From contig QCKH01000004.1 in the NCBI GenBank assembly GCA_003215475.1, positions 1-64,000 on the forward strand: a stretch of 64,000 nt of DNA. The letters are read 5' to 3'. The notes under the pieces are model-generated. The model did no database searches. It saw only the letters and a list, made by a program, of their open reading frames with translations, and was not told the DNA's origin. Origin of the DNA: Prochlorococcus sp. AG-409-L21. Lineage in GTDB: Bacteria; Cyanobacteriota; Cyanobacteriia; PCC-6307; Cyanobiaceae. Numbering within the stretch: the first letter of the stretch is position 1; every line of letters begins with the position of its first letter. Shown here in pieces: positions 39,008 through 46,846 of this stretch. The translations under genes and the position numbers were made by a program.

Positions 39008-39496
39008 ATGGAATTGAGAATTGAGGATTTGTATAGGGATTATTGGAAAAAAATGTTAGTACAGGTTTGTCTTCGGTATACAAAAAATATAGAACAAGCA
39101 GAGGATTGGTGTCAAAACGGTTTTATAAAAATTAATAATAATTTAGATAAATATAAAAATACTGGTTCTTTAGAAGGGTGGGTTAGAAGAATAATTAGAA
39201 ATACAGTGATGGATGATTTAAGGAAAAAGAAATTAGAAGTTACTTACGAAGGTTATGATGATGTGGCAGAAGAAATAATAGAGGAAGAAGATAAGTATAC
39301 ATTTTTACACGTAATGAAAGTTAAAGATGACTTATCCCCCAACTATAAAAAAGTTTTTGATTTACATGTATTAGAACAATTAAAACATAAAGAAATTGCG
39401 GAAATATTAAATATTAGTGAAGGTACATCTAAATCTAATTTCCACAAAGCTAAAAAATCAATTAAAAGAATGTTGTTAACTAGAAAAAATTTGTAA
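39008..39496 (+). CDS. ECF-type RNA polymerase sigma factor
   Basis: Seen: a region 2 helix set (LYRDYWKKMLVQVCLRY, QAEDWCQNGFIKINNNLDKY, WVRRIIRNTVMDDLRKKK) and a region 4 helix-turn-helix (YKKVFDLHVLEQLKHKEIAE followed by LNISEGTSKSNFHKAKKSIK). The linker is acidic and there is no region 3. At 162 residues it fits the extracytoplasmic-function family, which is abundant in Bacteroidota. It would direct host RNA polymerase to a phage promoter class. No anti-sigma gene is recognisable next to it, although the following gene is a small membrane protein. Confidence 0.9.
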   Translation: MELRIEDLYRDYWKKMLVQVCLRYTKNIEQAEDWCQNGFIKINNNLDKYKNTGSLEGWVRRIIRNTVMDDLRKKKLEVTYEGYDDVAEEIIEEEDKYTFLHVMKVKDDLSPNYKKVFDLHVLEQLKHKEIAEILNISEGTSKSNFHKAKKSIKRMLLTRKNL

Positions 39497-39497
39497 T

Positions 39498-39833
39498 ATG
39501 AAAAATTTTATTTTAATAGTATTTATTTTATTATCTCTTACTCTCTATAGTCAAGAAATTGATTTACATTTAAGTGATAAACAAATACCTAATTATGGGT
39601 TAGCGATGACAGGAACCGGTATGACGTTGTGTGTTATTGGTACTTCTATGAGTCAAAGTCCACAACCAACATATAGTGGGAGGTATGGTATTAATTATGT
39701 GAGATATGAATCACAAAATAATAGATCATTAAGGTTATCGACAATGGCAATAGGTACAGTAGTAACTATTGTAGGTATATTATTGCAAAATAGAAATAAA
39801 AGAAAAAACAATGACAGAGGAAGAAATATATAA
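39498..39833 (+). CDS. exported small membrane protein, 111 aa
   Basis: Begins with a clear signal peptide (MKNFILIVFILLSLTLYSQE; cleavage probably after Ser-Gln), a type common in Bacteroidota. Two further hydrophobic segments follow: a glycine-rich one (GLAMTGTGMTLCVIG) and a C-terminal one (TMAIGTVVTIVGILL) followed by a basic tail. It starts one base after the sigma-factor stop. Candidate roles are envelope modification, superinfection exclusion or a sigma-linked membrane sensor. None is shown by sequence. Confidence 0.8.
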   Translation: MKNFILIVFILLSLTLYSQEIDLHLSDKQIPNYGLAMTGTGMTLCVIGTSMSQSPQPTYSGRYGINYVRYESQNNRSLRLSTMAIGTVVTIVGILLQNRNKRKNNDRGRNI

Positions 39834-39975
39834 AAAATGGAAAAAAATACTTAGAGGTATTTCTATAGAAGATGCGATCAGATGTGAAGGATTTAATGAA
39901 GATTTTAAAGACGGTATATTGTCTGCTAAAGAATTAGAAGAAGAAATCTATCAAATATCACTAAAATACTCTTAA
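39811..39975 (+). CDS. small protein overlapping the previous gene, 54 aa
   Basis: An ATG at 39811 opens a frame (MTEEEIYKKWKKILRGISIE...) of 54 residues ending TAA at 39973-39975. It overlaps the membrane-protein gene by 23 bases. The sequence is well-formed, acidic/basic helical, with GISIEDAIRCEGFNEDFKDG in the middle. It fills an otherwise empty 140-base gap, so it is likely real. Function unknown. Confidence 0.65.
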   Translation: MTEEEIYKKWKKILRGISIEDAIRCEGFNEDFKDGILSAKELEEEIYQISLKYS

Positions 39976-39978
39976 AAG

Positions 39979-40010
39979 TTTGTTTTTAAAAAAAAATATT
40001 TTTATATTTG
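39979..40010 (+). promoter_or_regulatory. Bacteroidota-type promoter before a small gene and tRNAs
   Basis: TTTG (39979-39982), 20-nt spacer, TATATTTG (40003-40010): a perfect match. The ATG at 40015 is only 4 nt away. It would also drive the two tRNA genes downstream. Confidence 0.75.
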
Positions 40011-40014
40011 AAAT

Positions 40015-40179
40015 ATGATTAACCTAAATAATATAGAAAAATTTAAATTACTGTATAACGACGCAGTAAATAAAGGTGACGAAATGTTTGTGTTTGAAGG
40101 TAGGGATGTTCTTACTTCATACGCTAAATATGTTATTGAATATTTTAATAGTATAGTAAATGCTCGGGTGGTGGAATAG
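40015..40179 (+). CDS. small protein read into the tRNA-Leu gene, 54 aa
   Basis: ATG at 40015 directly after a perfect promoter, stop TAG at 40177-40179. The last 18 bases lie within the tRNA-Leu gene, so the D-arm region of the tRNA encodes the final ARVVE residues. The protein is helical and charged (MINLNNIEKFKLLYNDAVNK). A real gene is likely given the promoter. Alternatively the transcript serves mainly as tRNA leader. Confidence 0.6.
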   Translation: MINLNNIEKFKLLYNDAVNKGDEMFVFEGRDVLTSYAKYVIEYFNSIVNARVVE

Positions 40180-40245
40180 GTAGACACGCAAGACTTAAAA
40201 TCTTGTTCCCATTTGGGAGTGCGGGTTCGATTCCCGCCCCGAGTA
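40162..40245 (+). tRNA. tRNA-Leu (anticodon UAA)
   Basis: A class II tRNA with acceptor GCTCGGG/CCCGAGT (ends in a G-U wobble), anticodon stem CAAGA/TCTTG with loop CTTAAAA (anticodon TAA at 40196-40198), a long variable arm, and T-arm GCGGG-TTCGATT-CCCGC. Discriminator A. CCA is not encoded. It reads UUA, which is very frequent in this AT-rich phage. Confidence 0.95.
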
Positions 40246-40251
40246 CATATT

Positions 40252-40325
40252 GGACCGGTAGCTCAGCTGGATAGAGCATCTGCCTTCTAAGCAGACGGTC
40301 GAAGGTTCGAATCCTTCCCGGTTCA
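40252..40325 (+). tRNA. tRNA-Arg (anticodon UCU)
   Basis: Acceptor GGACCGG/CCGGTTC, anticodon stem TCTGC/GCAGA with loop CTTCTAA (anticodon TCT at 40286-40288), T-arm GAAGG-TTCGAAT-CCTTC, discriminator A, no encoded CCA. It lies 6 bases after tRNA-Leu. It reads AGA, the dominant Arg codon in the window. Confidence 0.95.
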
Positions 40326-40387
40326 CTTTTCTTTACTTTAAAATTACAATTAACTTATAATTTATACTAAAGTCATTATACTTATTA

Positions 40388-40642
40388 ATGGTTATGAATG
40401 AAATCTATCATGTATTACACAATAAAGAAAAAGATTTATGGTATATAGTACCCATTAAACAAGGATTTATGTCCACCATCAATGATCTAATGTATGAAAA
40501 AAAAGAAGTTATATTTATTGGGGATGGTAGAAGTAAAAGAGAACAAGTTGAAGATTTAGTAGAATTGGTGTGTATGGATGATGGATATGGAAAATATTAC
40601 ATTCACATCATTTCAAAATTAATTTTTTCTTACGAAGACTGA
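40388..40642 (+). CDS. hypothetical protein, 84 aa
   Basis: A small soluble protein (MVMNEIYHVLHNKEKDLWYI...). A second in-frame ATG at 40394 is an equally good start. The middle contains EVIFIGDGRSKREQVEDLVE, strand-helix like. It converges on the minus-strand gene with a 13-base tail-to-tail overlap, with no terminator visible between them. No family recognised. Confidence 0.7.
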   Translation: MVMNEIYHVLHNKEKDLWYIVPIKQGFMSTINDLMYEKKEVIFIGDGRSKREQVEDLVELVCMDDGYGKYYIHIISKLIFSYED

Positions 40643-41916
40643 GTTTCTTTTTTAATAAAATCCGGATTAGGTGCTACAAATGCTCTCAGTTTAACTTTGT
40701 CCCAATCCTTTAATTCAGTAGGGGATTCTTCATCCCATAATTCATCATCATAATCCTCCGTAGGTTTATCACCCATTTTTAAAATAGACATTGTTCTATG
40801 CCACCCTTCTATTAATTGATAAGTTCCATCAGGATTTTGTAGGATAATAACTGGTTCGTTCATTCCATCGTCTCTCCTCATACTCATTTGTGTATCCATT
40901 CGTTCTTCATCGTTTGGTACGTTATATGCATTTATATTACCGAAGTCTCTTTGTTCAAACGCTCTTACTGTACGTTTATCAAAATCCATTGGGTTTACAT
41001 TTAAAACTTGCAACTTCCACGGACCTTTTAAATAGTTATACCACCACCCATTTCCATCACCTTTAATATAAGGTATTGGATCACCATTATAAGTGTTTAA
41101 AATATCTTTCATCGCTGGACGATGACCTGGTGCTCTCATTAATATGATGTTTCTATAATAATCTTGTAAAACATATTCTGGTGTGTCAGGAAATTCTCTC
41201 CTCATTTTTTCATATATTCTTTTGTGGGGATTATTATCTTTATATATTGGAATACTAGTTACCTCTTCTTCTAACTCCACACCCATTTCATATTTGTTTT
41301 TGTTTGGGTTTGCATCACTAACATTCCAATACTTTAAATCCTCTTCTATTTTAGATAATTGACTTTCAGTAATAATAATTTTTCTTTTAGTAATACTTTC
41401 ATTTAAATTTCGTATTACATTCACATCCATATCAAAAACATCGTCATAATCACCTTGTTCTATGAAATCATCTAAGTGAGTTGTTAATTCTGGATTTACC
41501 ATATTACCATAATCAATTTCCCAATCTAGTGCATCACCTGCATCATCCGAATCAGATGCCACCACACTATTTGTCGCTTCTCTCCAAGAGTTAACATTTT
41601 GGTACATTTTAACTTCATACTCTTTCATTTGGGGTACAACTACTTCATCAATAGATGAAAAGTTACCATCAATAGTATTGTGTAAGTTGTTTTTATATAA
41701 AGAATAAAAATACATCAGTATATCCTTATCTAATGCTAAGTTACCTATTATATCATTATCCATTAAAAGGTACATATCAGTTCTATCACCACTCTGACTA
41801 TTACGATTTTTTATTTTACCACCTAAAGTTCTATATATTTCTCTTAATACCGCAACCTCAAATTTATTGAACGGTTGGGTATCGGTAGTATTTCTTATAA
41901 TATCTTTTAGTTCCAT
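40630..41916 (-). CDS. minus-strand protein with ParB-like C-terminal domain, 428 aa
   Basis: One of two minus-strand genes. The frame extends upstream, but the ATG at 41914-41916 (MELKDIIRNTT) is the natural start. Residues about 179-190 carry KIIITESQLSKI, a short motif also seen at the N-termini of the proteins at 58958 and 59364. The C-terminal region has EPVIILQNPDGTYQLIEGWH followed by RTMSIL, a ParB/Srx-like core (G-x-H-R-x-x-x). ParB-like domains bind nucleotide or nick DNA, but which applies here is unknown. The middle is Asp/Asn rich. The embedded motif and composition suggest it may be a virion protein. It would be transcribed against the surrounding operon. Confidence 0.8.
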   Translation of the reverse strand: MELKDIIRNTTDTQPFNKFEVAVLREIYRTLGGKIKNRNSQSGDRTDMYLLMDNDIIGNLALDKDILMYFYSLYKNNLHNTIDGNFSSIDEVVVPQMKEYEVKMYQNVNSWREATNSVVASDSDDAGDALDWEIDYGNMVNPELTTHLDDFIEQGDYDDVFDMDVNVIRNLNESITKRKIIITESQLSKIEEDLKYWNVSDANPNKNKYEMGVELEEEVTSIPIYKDNNPHKRIYEKMRREFPDTPEYVLQDYYRNIILMRAPGHRPAMKDILNTYNGDPIPYIKGDGNGWWYNYLKGPWKLQVLNVNPMDFDKRTVRAFEQRDFGNINAYNVPNDEERMDTQMSMRRDDGMNEPVIILQNPDGTYQLIEGWHRTMSILKMGDKPTEDYDDELWDEESPTELKDWDKVKLRAFVAPNPDFIKKETQSS

Positions 41917-41947
41917 TTGTTTTTTTAAAAAAAAATGCTTATCTTTG
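41916..41947 (+). promoter_or_regulatory. Bacteroidota-type promoter for the PD-(D/E)XK nuclease gene
   Basis: TTTG (41916-41919), 20-nt spacer, TATCTTTG (41940-41947): a perfect match, ATG 11 nt on. The -33 box abuts the start codon of the divergent minus-strand gene. Confidence 0.72.
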
Positions 41948-41951
41948 TAAT

Positions 41952-41959
41952 AATAAATA
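41952..41959 (-). promoter_or_regulatory. possible late-type element for the minus-strand gene
   Basis: On the minus strand this reads TATTTATT, 35 nt before the ATG of the ParB-like gene. It overlaps the leader of the divergent plus-strand gene. Low certainty. Confidence 0.25.
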
Positions 41960-42864
41960 TGCATAAAATGGAGATTATTAAAGAATTATCCGTATTCAAC
42001 AATATAAAATATTATGATGAACCTCATACGTACTATATTGATGGAGAGAAAACAATATCCTGTACTGGTTTCATTCATAAGTTTGAAGAAGACTTTGAAT
42101 CTAATGTAGATAAACCAGATAAGTGGGCGGAAAAACAAGGACATTTTTATAAGGCGAAAAGTATGGCAGATAAGTTTGCACATAAACAGAATTTTTATCC
42201 AATGGAAGATGACCCATATGAGAGACCAGATTATTCAAATCCTAAACCACCGGAAGAATGTACCAGTGAAGAAGACATCAAAAAACTATGGAAATATAAA
42301 AACAATCATGCTACTTTTGAGGGTACAACTCTTCACGACTATATTGAGAATTATTTAAATAATAAAATAATGCCTTATCCCACTAAAAGTCCTGAAGGTT
42401 TAGACTTTAGTGAGATAGAAGAAACATATAAAATTATGGAAGGTTATTTTCATAATTTCTATAATGATACAGTAGCTAAAGGTAAGTTAGTACCAATTAA
42501 ATCAGAGTTAGTGGTTGGTGATAAAGACTATATGTTATGTGGGATGGTAGATCAGTTATTTTGGAATGAGAGGTATGGTACTTTAGAAATATGGGATTGG
42601 AAAACCAATACTCGCTTAAATATGAAAGATGATTATGGAAATAAAATGAAAGATTGTTTATGGATGTTAGATAAGTGTGAATTTAACACATATTCATTAC
42701 AACTTAATATCTATAAAAAAATTATAGAAAAAAATACTAATTTAAAAGTTGGTAGATGTAACTTAGTTTGGTTTAATGAAAACAACCCAAATTATAAAGT
42801 CATTAAATGTGCGGATTACAGTGAACACGTGGATAATATGTTATCTACTTTGATTCCTGCCTAA
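41959..42864 (+). CDS. PD-(D/E)XK nuclease (Cas4/RecB-like)
   Basis: The frame is open from 41935, inside the promoter. The ATG at 41959 (MHKMEIIKEL) is preferred, with 41968 as an alternative. Seen: the active-site core CGMVDQLFWN (Asp) and LEIWDWKTNT (Asp-x-Lys) with a following QLNIYKKIIE helix, the standard RecB/Cas4 motif order, plus an upstream GTTLHDYIENYL helix that often holds an additional acidic or His ligand. At 301 residues it matches phage recombination nucleases of this type. It precedes the gp47/gp46 genes, which supports a role in DNA end processing or host DNA degradation. No iron-sulfur Cys cluster is evident. Confidence 0.85.
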   Translation: MHKMEIIKELSVFNNIKYYDEPHTYYIDGEKTISCTGFIHKFEEDFESNVDKPDKWAEKQGHFYKAKSMADKFAHKQNFYPMEDDPYERPDYSNPKPPEECTSEEDIKKLWKYKNNHATFEGTTLHDYIENYLNNKIMPYPTKSPEGLDFSEIEETYKIMEGYFHNFYNDTVAKGKLVPIKSELVVGDKDYMLCGMVDQLFWNERYGTLEIWDWKTNTRLNMKDDYGNKMKDCLWMLDKCEFNTYSLQLNIYKKIIEKNTNLKVGRCNLVWFNENNPNYKVIKCADYSEHVDNMLSTLIPA

Positions 42865-42868
42865 TCGC

Positions 42869-42900
42869 GTTGTCTTTTTAATAAAAAATCCTTATATTTA
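42869..42900 (+). promoter_or_regulatory. Bacteroidota-type promoter for the gp47-like gene
   Basis: GTTG (42869-42872), 20-nt spacer, TATATTTA (42893-42900), then ATG after 4 nt. Same boxes as at 1560-1591. A leaderless transcript is likely if active. Confidence 0.6.
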
Positions 42901-42904
42901 AGAT

Positions 42905-43723
42905 ATGATAAAAAAATTATTTCACATTGCAGATTTACATTTTAGGACTTATAATAGACATAGTGAATGTAGAGAAGTCTGTAATAAATTCCTGAATGAA
43001 GTAAAATTCTATATGGAAGATAAAAACTTATCTTTTGAAGAATGTAGAATAGTAATTGCAGGAGATATAGTTCATCAGAAGATTACTATATCAAATGAAT
43101 TAACAATGTTAGTTTCGTGGTTTCTTAATAAATGTAGTGAATTGTGTCCCGTAGTATTAATTGCAGGTAATCATGATTTATTGGAAAATAATAAAGATAG
43201 ATTAGATTCACTTACACCCATAATAGAGATAATGAATAATCCTTACGTAAGTTATTTAACTGAGAGTAAATGTTATTTAGACGAAAATATTGTTTGGTGT
43301 TGTTACTCCATCTTTGAAGAAAATGCAAGACCAGATATAGATGCCTGTCGTAAAGAGTATGGTGACGATAAAAAATATATAGGGTTGTTTCATGCACCAG
43401 TTAATGGGGCAATCACTTCAGTAGGATTTGAATTTGAAGAATCAGTAGAATTACAACAATTTGAAGGGTGTGATGCGGTTATTATGGGAGATATACATCA
43501 TAGGCAAAATTTTGTACATAAAGGTATAAATATCACATATAGTGGTAGCTTCATCCAACAAGATTTTGGTGAAAGAGTTTCAGAACATGGATATCTTATT
43601 TGGGATGTAGAACACTTAGATTATACCGAACATGATATTGATACGGAATATGGTTACTATGTATTCAAAATAAATTCTTTAGAAGATTTAGATATCGGTA
43701 AAGAATATCTAACTAATTCTTAA
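42905..43723 (+). CDS. gp47-like recombination nuclease subunit (SbcD/Mre11 family)
   Basis: A metallophosphoesterase that partners gp46 to process DNA ends. Seen in order: LFHIADLHFRT (Asp-x-His), VIAGDIVHQK (Gly-Asp), VLIAGNHDLL (Gly-Asn-His-Asp), GLFHAPV (His) and IMGDIHHRQNF (Gly-Asp-x-His). All five calcineurin-type motifs are present. At 272 residues it is shorter than T4 gp47 (339) and lacks most of the C-terminal capping domain. Its stop overlaps the next ATG (TAATG). Confidence 0.92.
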   Translation: MIKKLFHIADLHFRTYNRHSECREVCNKFLNEVKFYMEDKNLSFEECRIVIAGDIVHQKITISNELTMLVSWFLNKCSELCPVVLIAGNHDLLENNKDRLDSLTPIIEIMNNPYVSYLTESKCYLDENIVWCCYSIFEENARPDIDACRKEYGDDKKYIGLFHAPVNGAITSVGFEFEESVELQQFEGCDAVIMGDIHHRQNFVHKGINITYSGSFIQQDFGERVSEHGYLIWDVEHLDYTEHDIDTEYGYYVFKINSLEDLDIGKEYLTNS

Positions 43724-44385
43724 TGAGAGTCCCAAAAAAAATAAGAGACGAGATTAAAAAATTTTGTGAATTAAACAGTATTGATGATATTGATAAGTTC
43801 ATCGTAAAAAACATTGAAACCGGATTTAATATTGAAAAGTATGGTAACGCACCTTTTATACAAGAAGTGGTGGTAGAAAAAGAAGTAGTTAAAGAAGTAG
43901 TTAAAGAAGTACCGGTAGAGGTGGAGGTAATTAAAGTTGAAGAAAAAATAGTCGAGAGGGAAATACCAATAGAAAAAGAAGTAATTAAAGAGATTACTGT
44001 AGAAAAAGAAGTGTATATTACTGATAATAAAGAGGTAGAAAAATTAGCATCTAAAATTATAGATTTAGAAGAAAAAATATTAAAAGAGAAAAAAAATAAT
44101 ACTTCTTTGCAAAATAAATTAAACAAAATAGAAAAAACTTATACAATAAAAGAGACAGAAAATTTAAACAAAGAGGAATCTATTAGTAAATTAAATATTG
44201 AGATTAAGAAAAAGGATAAAAAAATAAAAGAATTAAAAAATGAAGTGGTTGATTTAGAAAAAGAAATTACGGATTTAAAAAATAAAGGTTTGGGTAATAA
44301 AGGTAGACCTATTAGAGACATTTATGATGAAGAACCTTTTAGTAAAGGTGGACATTGGGGATCTAATCTTAAAGATAAAAAATAA
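43723..44385 (+). CDS. coiled-coil protein between gp47 and gp46, 220 aa
   Basis: Not present between the two subunit genes in T4 itself. Residues 1-45 are helical and may form a small globular domain. Residues about 46-105 are an alternating Val/Glu/Lys repeat (VEKEVVKEVVKEVPVEVEV) with units close to VEKEV, likely an extended or beta structure of unusual composition. Residues 105-185 are coiled coil with many Lys/Glu. The tail is basic and Gly-rich (NKGLGNKGRPIRD). Overlaps gp47 by one base and stops 5 bases before gp46, so it is translated with both. A third subunit or regulator is plausible but unproved. Confidence 0.82.
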   Translation: MRVPKKIRDEIKKFCELNSIDDIDKFIVKNIETGFNIEKYGNAPFIQEVVVEKEVVKEVVKEVPVEVEVIKVEEKIVEREIPIEKEVIKEITVEKEVYITDNKEVEKLASKIIDLEEKILKEKKNNTSLQNKLNKIEKTYTIKETENLNKEESISKLNIEIKKKDKKIKELKNEVVDLEKEITDLKNKGLGNKGRPIRDIYDEEPFSKGGHWGSNLKDKK

Positions 44386-44390
44386 TAAAT

Positions 44391-46772
44391 ATGGAAAATC
44401 AATTTGAAGTGGTTAGAACAAAAAAAATAGTAGAAGTTCCGAGTAACGCACAAATAAGGGTAGATTGGCAAGATTACCCTGAAAATAGAACATTAGAAAC
44501 GATCAATAGAGTTAAAACTTATTTTTCGGATAAGTATGGTTTACCTAAATCATCCATCAAAATTAATTTTATACCGATTTTAAAAAATAGTGTGGGTAAA
44601 GTAGTAGACATCACCGATGGATTGATAGATAATATAATGGACACCGCATATCAAAGAAAATTATTTACTCAGTGGTTAGAAATAAATGGAGTTGATATAG
44701 ATTTTGATCGGTTATGTAGATTAGACGAAAAAGTTAATGATGTATTAGTAAATTTAGGAGAAGAAGATATAAGATATAGGAGATGGAGTATAAATAGGTT
44801 ATGGATTGATAATTTTTTATCTTTTGGTGGTGATAACATAGTGGATTATAATAATCTTAAAGGGTTAACTATAGTGAATTCATTACCAGCCAATCAAGGT
44901 GGTAAAACAATTTTTAGTATTGATTCTTTACTATTCTTATTTTTTGGTAAGACAACTAAAACTGATACTGCCGCTGAAATATTTAATACATTTACTGATA
45001 AAAACGAAGTGGTAGTGGGAGGCGAAATCAATATTGATGGTGAAGAATATATTATTGAACGTAAATTATTTAGGAAAAAAACTAAAACAGGTAATTATAA
45101 AACATCTTCTGAATTAAATTTCTATAGAGTTTTATCAGATGGTAGTCACGAAAATTTAGAGGGTGAACAACGAAGAGAAACTGATAAATTAATTAGTGAA
45201 ACTATAGGTACGTTTGATGATTTTATGTTAACTATTGTTGCAACTGCAAAAAATTTAGAAGATTTATTAGAAACCAAACCAACACAAAGAGGAAGGTTGT
45301 TAACTAAATTTATTGGTTTAGAAATTATTGAGAAAAAAGAAGAAATTAATAAGGGTTTAATGTCTGATTTCAAAAGTAAAATGAAATCAAATATTCATAA
45401 TACTAAAGAATTAGAATTTGAAATTGATGATAATTTAGACAAAATAAAAGAAAATAAAAATACAATAAAAGAAAATAATAATAAATTATTAAAAATAGAT
45501 GAAGAGATCGCTGAAGCCAATAATAAAAAAGAAGTGTTATTATCAGAAAAATATGTTATTGATGATGAAGTAAGTAGTGTAAACCCTAAAACTTTAAAGG
45601 ACGAAATAGGTTCATTAACAGAAGAGGGTGTAACTAAGAAAAAATCTTTAGATAAGATAGTAAAAGATATTAGTAAGATAGGTAAGGTGGAGTATGATGA
45701 AGATACTCATGAAGAATTGAGACTGGAAGAAAAAGATTTATTGTTGAGAGAAAGTAAAGAGGAGAGTAATAAAGAAAGAAAAGAGTTATTAATTAAGAAT
45801 TTAGAAGAGGGTGAAACATGTCCTACATGTAAAAGAGCGTTAGATGATGTAGATCATAGTAAAGAGATAAAAGCGGAAAAGGAAAATTTAAAAACCATCA
45901 AAGGTTTAATAAAAGAAATACAAAAAGATTTAGGGATAACAATTAAGTCTTTAGATAAACAAAACAACCTAAAAAATATTTCTGATGAAAAAGATAAATT
46001 AGAACTAAGTAGAGATAGATTAGAAGTAGAGATAGAAGGTTTAAGGGTAGATTTAAAAGAAAAAATGAATCTACAAAAGAACTATGAACGTAATATTGAG
46101 TATATTGAAAAGAATAGAAACTTAGAAAGTAAAATATTGGGGTACAATCAACTCTTAGAGAAGTTAAATAAAAAAAGAGATAGTGTTAGAAATGAAATAC
46201 AAGACTTAAAAAATGATAATAAAGTTAAAAAAGAAATAAACACCAAAAACAAACTATTAATTCAACAAATATTGAGAGAAGAGGAAGTATTAAAAATATT
46301 TGAAATATATAATAGGATGATTGGTAAAAACGGTATATCTAAGTTGGTTTTATCTTCAGTAATACCTATTATAAATTATGAGTTAGATAGGTTATTAGAT
46401 GAAGTATGTGATTTTCAAATACAATTAGAGATTAATGATAAAAATGAAGTAGATTTTAATATAGTTAAAAAAGACGTAACCAAAAAGTTAAAATCAGGAT
46501 CAGGATTAGAAACAACGTTAGCATCTTTAGCACTTAGATGTGTATTAGGTAGAATTTCTACGCTACCAAAACCAAATATTATCGTCTTTGATGAGGTGTT
46601 AGGTAAAGTTGCGAATATAAATTTAGATTATGTTAAAATATTTTTTGATAAGATAAAAAAGATGTATGAGGTGATTTTACTCATAACACATAACCCTATC
46701 ACGCAAGATTGGGGTGACAAAATTATCACTATTGAAAAAAATAATGACGTTTCGTCATTGCAAATCAAATAA
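44391..46772 (+). CDS. gp46-like recombination nuclease subunit (SbcC/Rad50 family) with N-terminal extension
   Basis: SMC-type ATPase partner of gp47. Seen: Walker A in NSLPANQGGKT (about residues 163-173; the usual first Gly is replaced, so the loop is atypical), long coiled coils, a zinc hook CPTC (Cys477, Cys480), a signature-like KSGSGLETTLASLALR, and Walker B NIIVFDEV followed by the LLITHN switch. Residues 1-130 before the typical start (INRLWIDNFLSFGGDN) are an extra domain not expected in gp46. At 793 residues it is longer than T4 gp46 (560), owing to this extension and longer coils. Confidence 0.9.
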   Translation: MENQFEVVRTKKIVEVPSNAQIRVDWQDYPENRTLETINRVKTYFSDKYGLPKSSIKINFIPILKNSVGKVVDITDGLIDNIMDTAYQRKLFTQWLEINGVDIDFDRLCRLDEKVNDVLVNLGEEDIRYRRWSINRLWIDNFLSFGGDNIVDYNNLKGLTIVNSLPANQGGKTIFSIDSLLFLFFGKTTKTDTAAEIFNTFTDKNEVVVGGEINIDGEEYIIERKLFRKKTKTGNYKTSSELNFYRVLSDGSHENLEGEQRRETDKLISETIGTFDDFMLTIVATAKNLEDLLETKPTQRGRLLTKFIGLEIIEKKEEINKGLMSDFKSKMKSNIHNTKELEFEIDDNLDKIKENKNTIKENNNKLLKIDEEIAEANNKKEVLLSEKYVIDDEVSSVNPKTLKDEIGSLTEEGVTKKKSLDKIVKDISKIGKVEYDEDTHEELRLEEKDLLLRESKEESNKERKELLIKNLEEGETCPTCKRALDDVDHSKEIKAEKENLKTIKGLIKEIQKDLGITIKSLDKQNNLKNISDEKDKLELSRDRLEVEIEGLRVDLKEKMNLQKNYERNIEYIEKNRNLESKILGYNQLLEKLNKKRDSVRNEIQDLKNDNKVKKEINTKNKLLIQQILREEEVLKIFEIYNRMIGKNGISKLVLSSVIPIINYELDRLLDEVCDFQIQLEINDKNEVDFNIVKKDVTKKLKSGSGLETTLASLALRCVLGRISTLPKPNIIVFDEVLGKVANINLDYVKIFFDKIKKMYEVILLITHNPITQDWGDKIITIEKNNDVSSLQIK

Positions 46773-46819
46773 TTTGCCGTATATTTGTAAAAATTGGGTA
46801 ATGGTACTTAATTTGTTAA

Positions 46820-46827
46820 TATTTATA
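46820..46827 (+). promoter_or_regulatory. late-type TATTTATA element
   Basis: An exact TATTTATA lies 19 nt before the ATG at 46847. A host-type -7 box TATATTTG also lies at 46780-46787 with ATTG 19 nt upstream, so this 74-nt gap may carry both promoter classes, upstream of the RpoD-like sigma gene. Confidence 0.5.
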
Positions 46828-46846
46828 AAAAGGAAATAGTTTTAAT

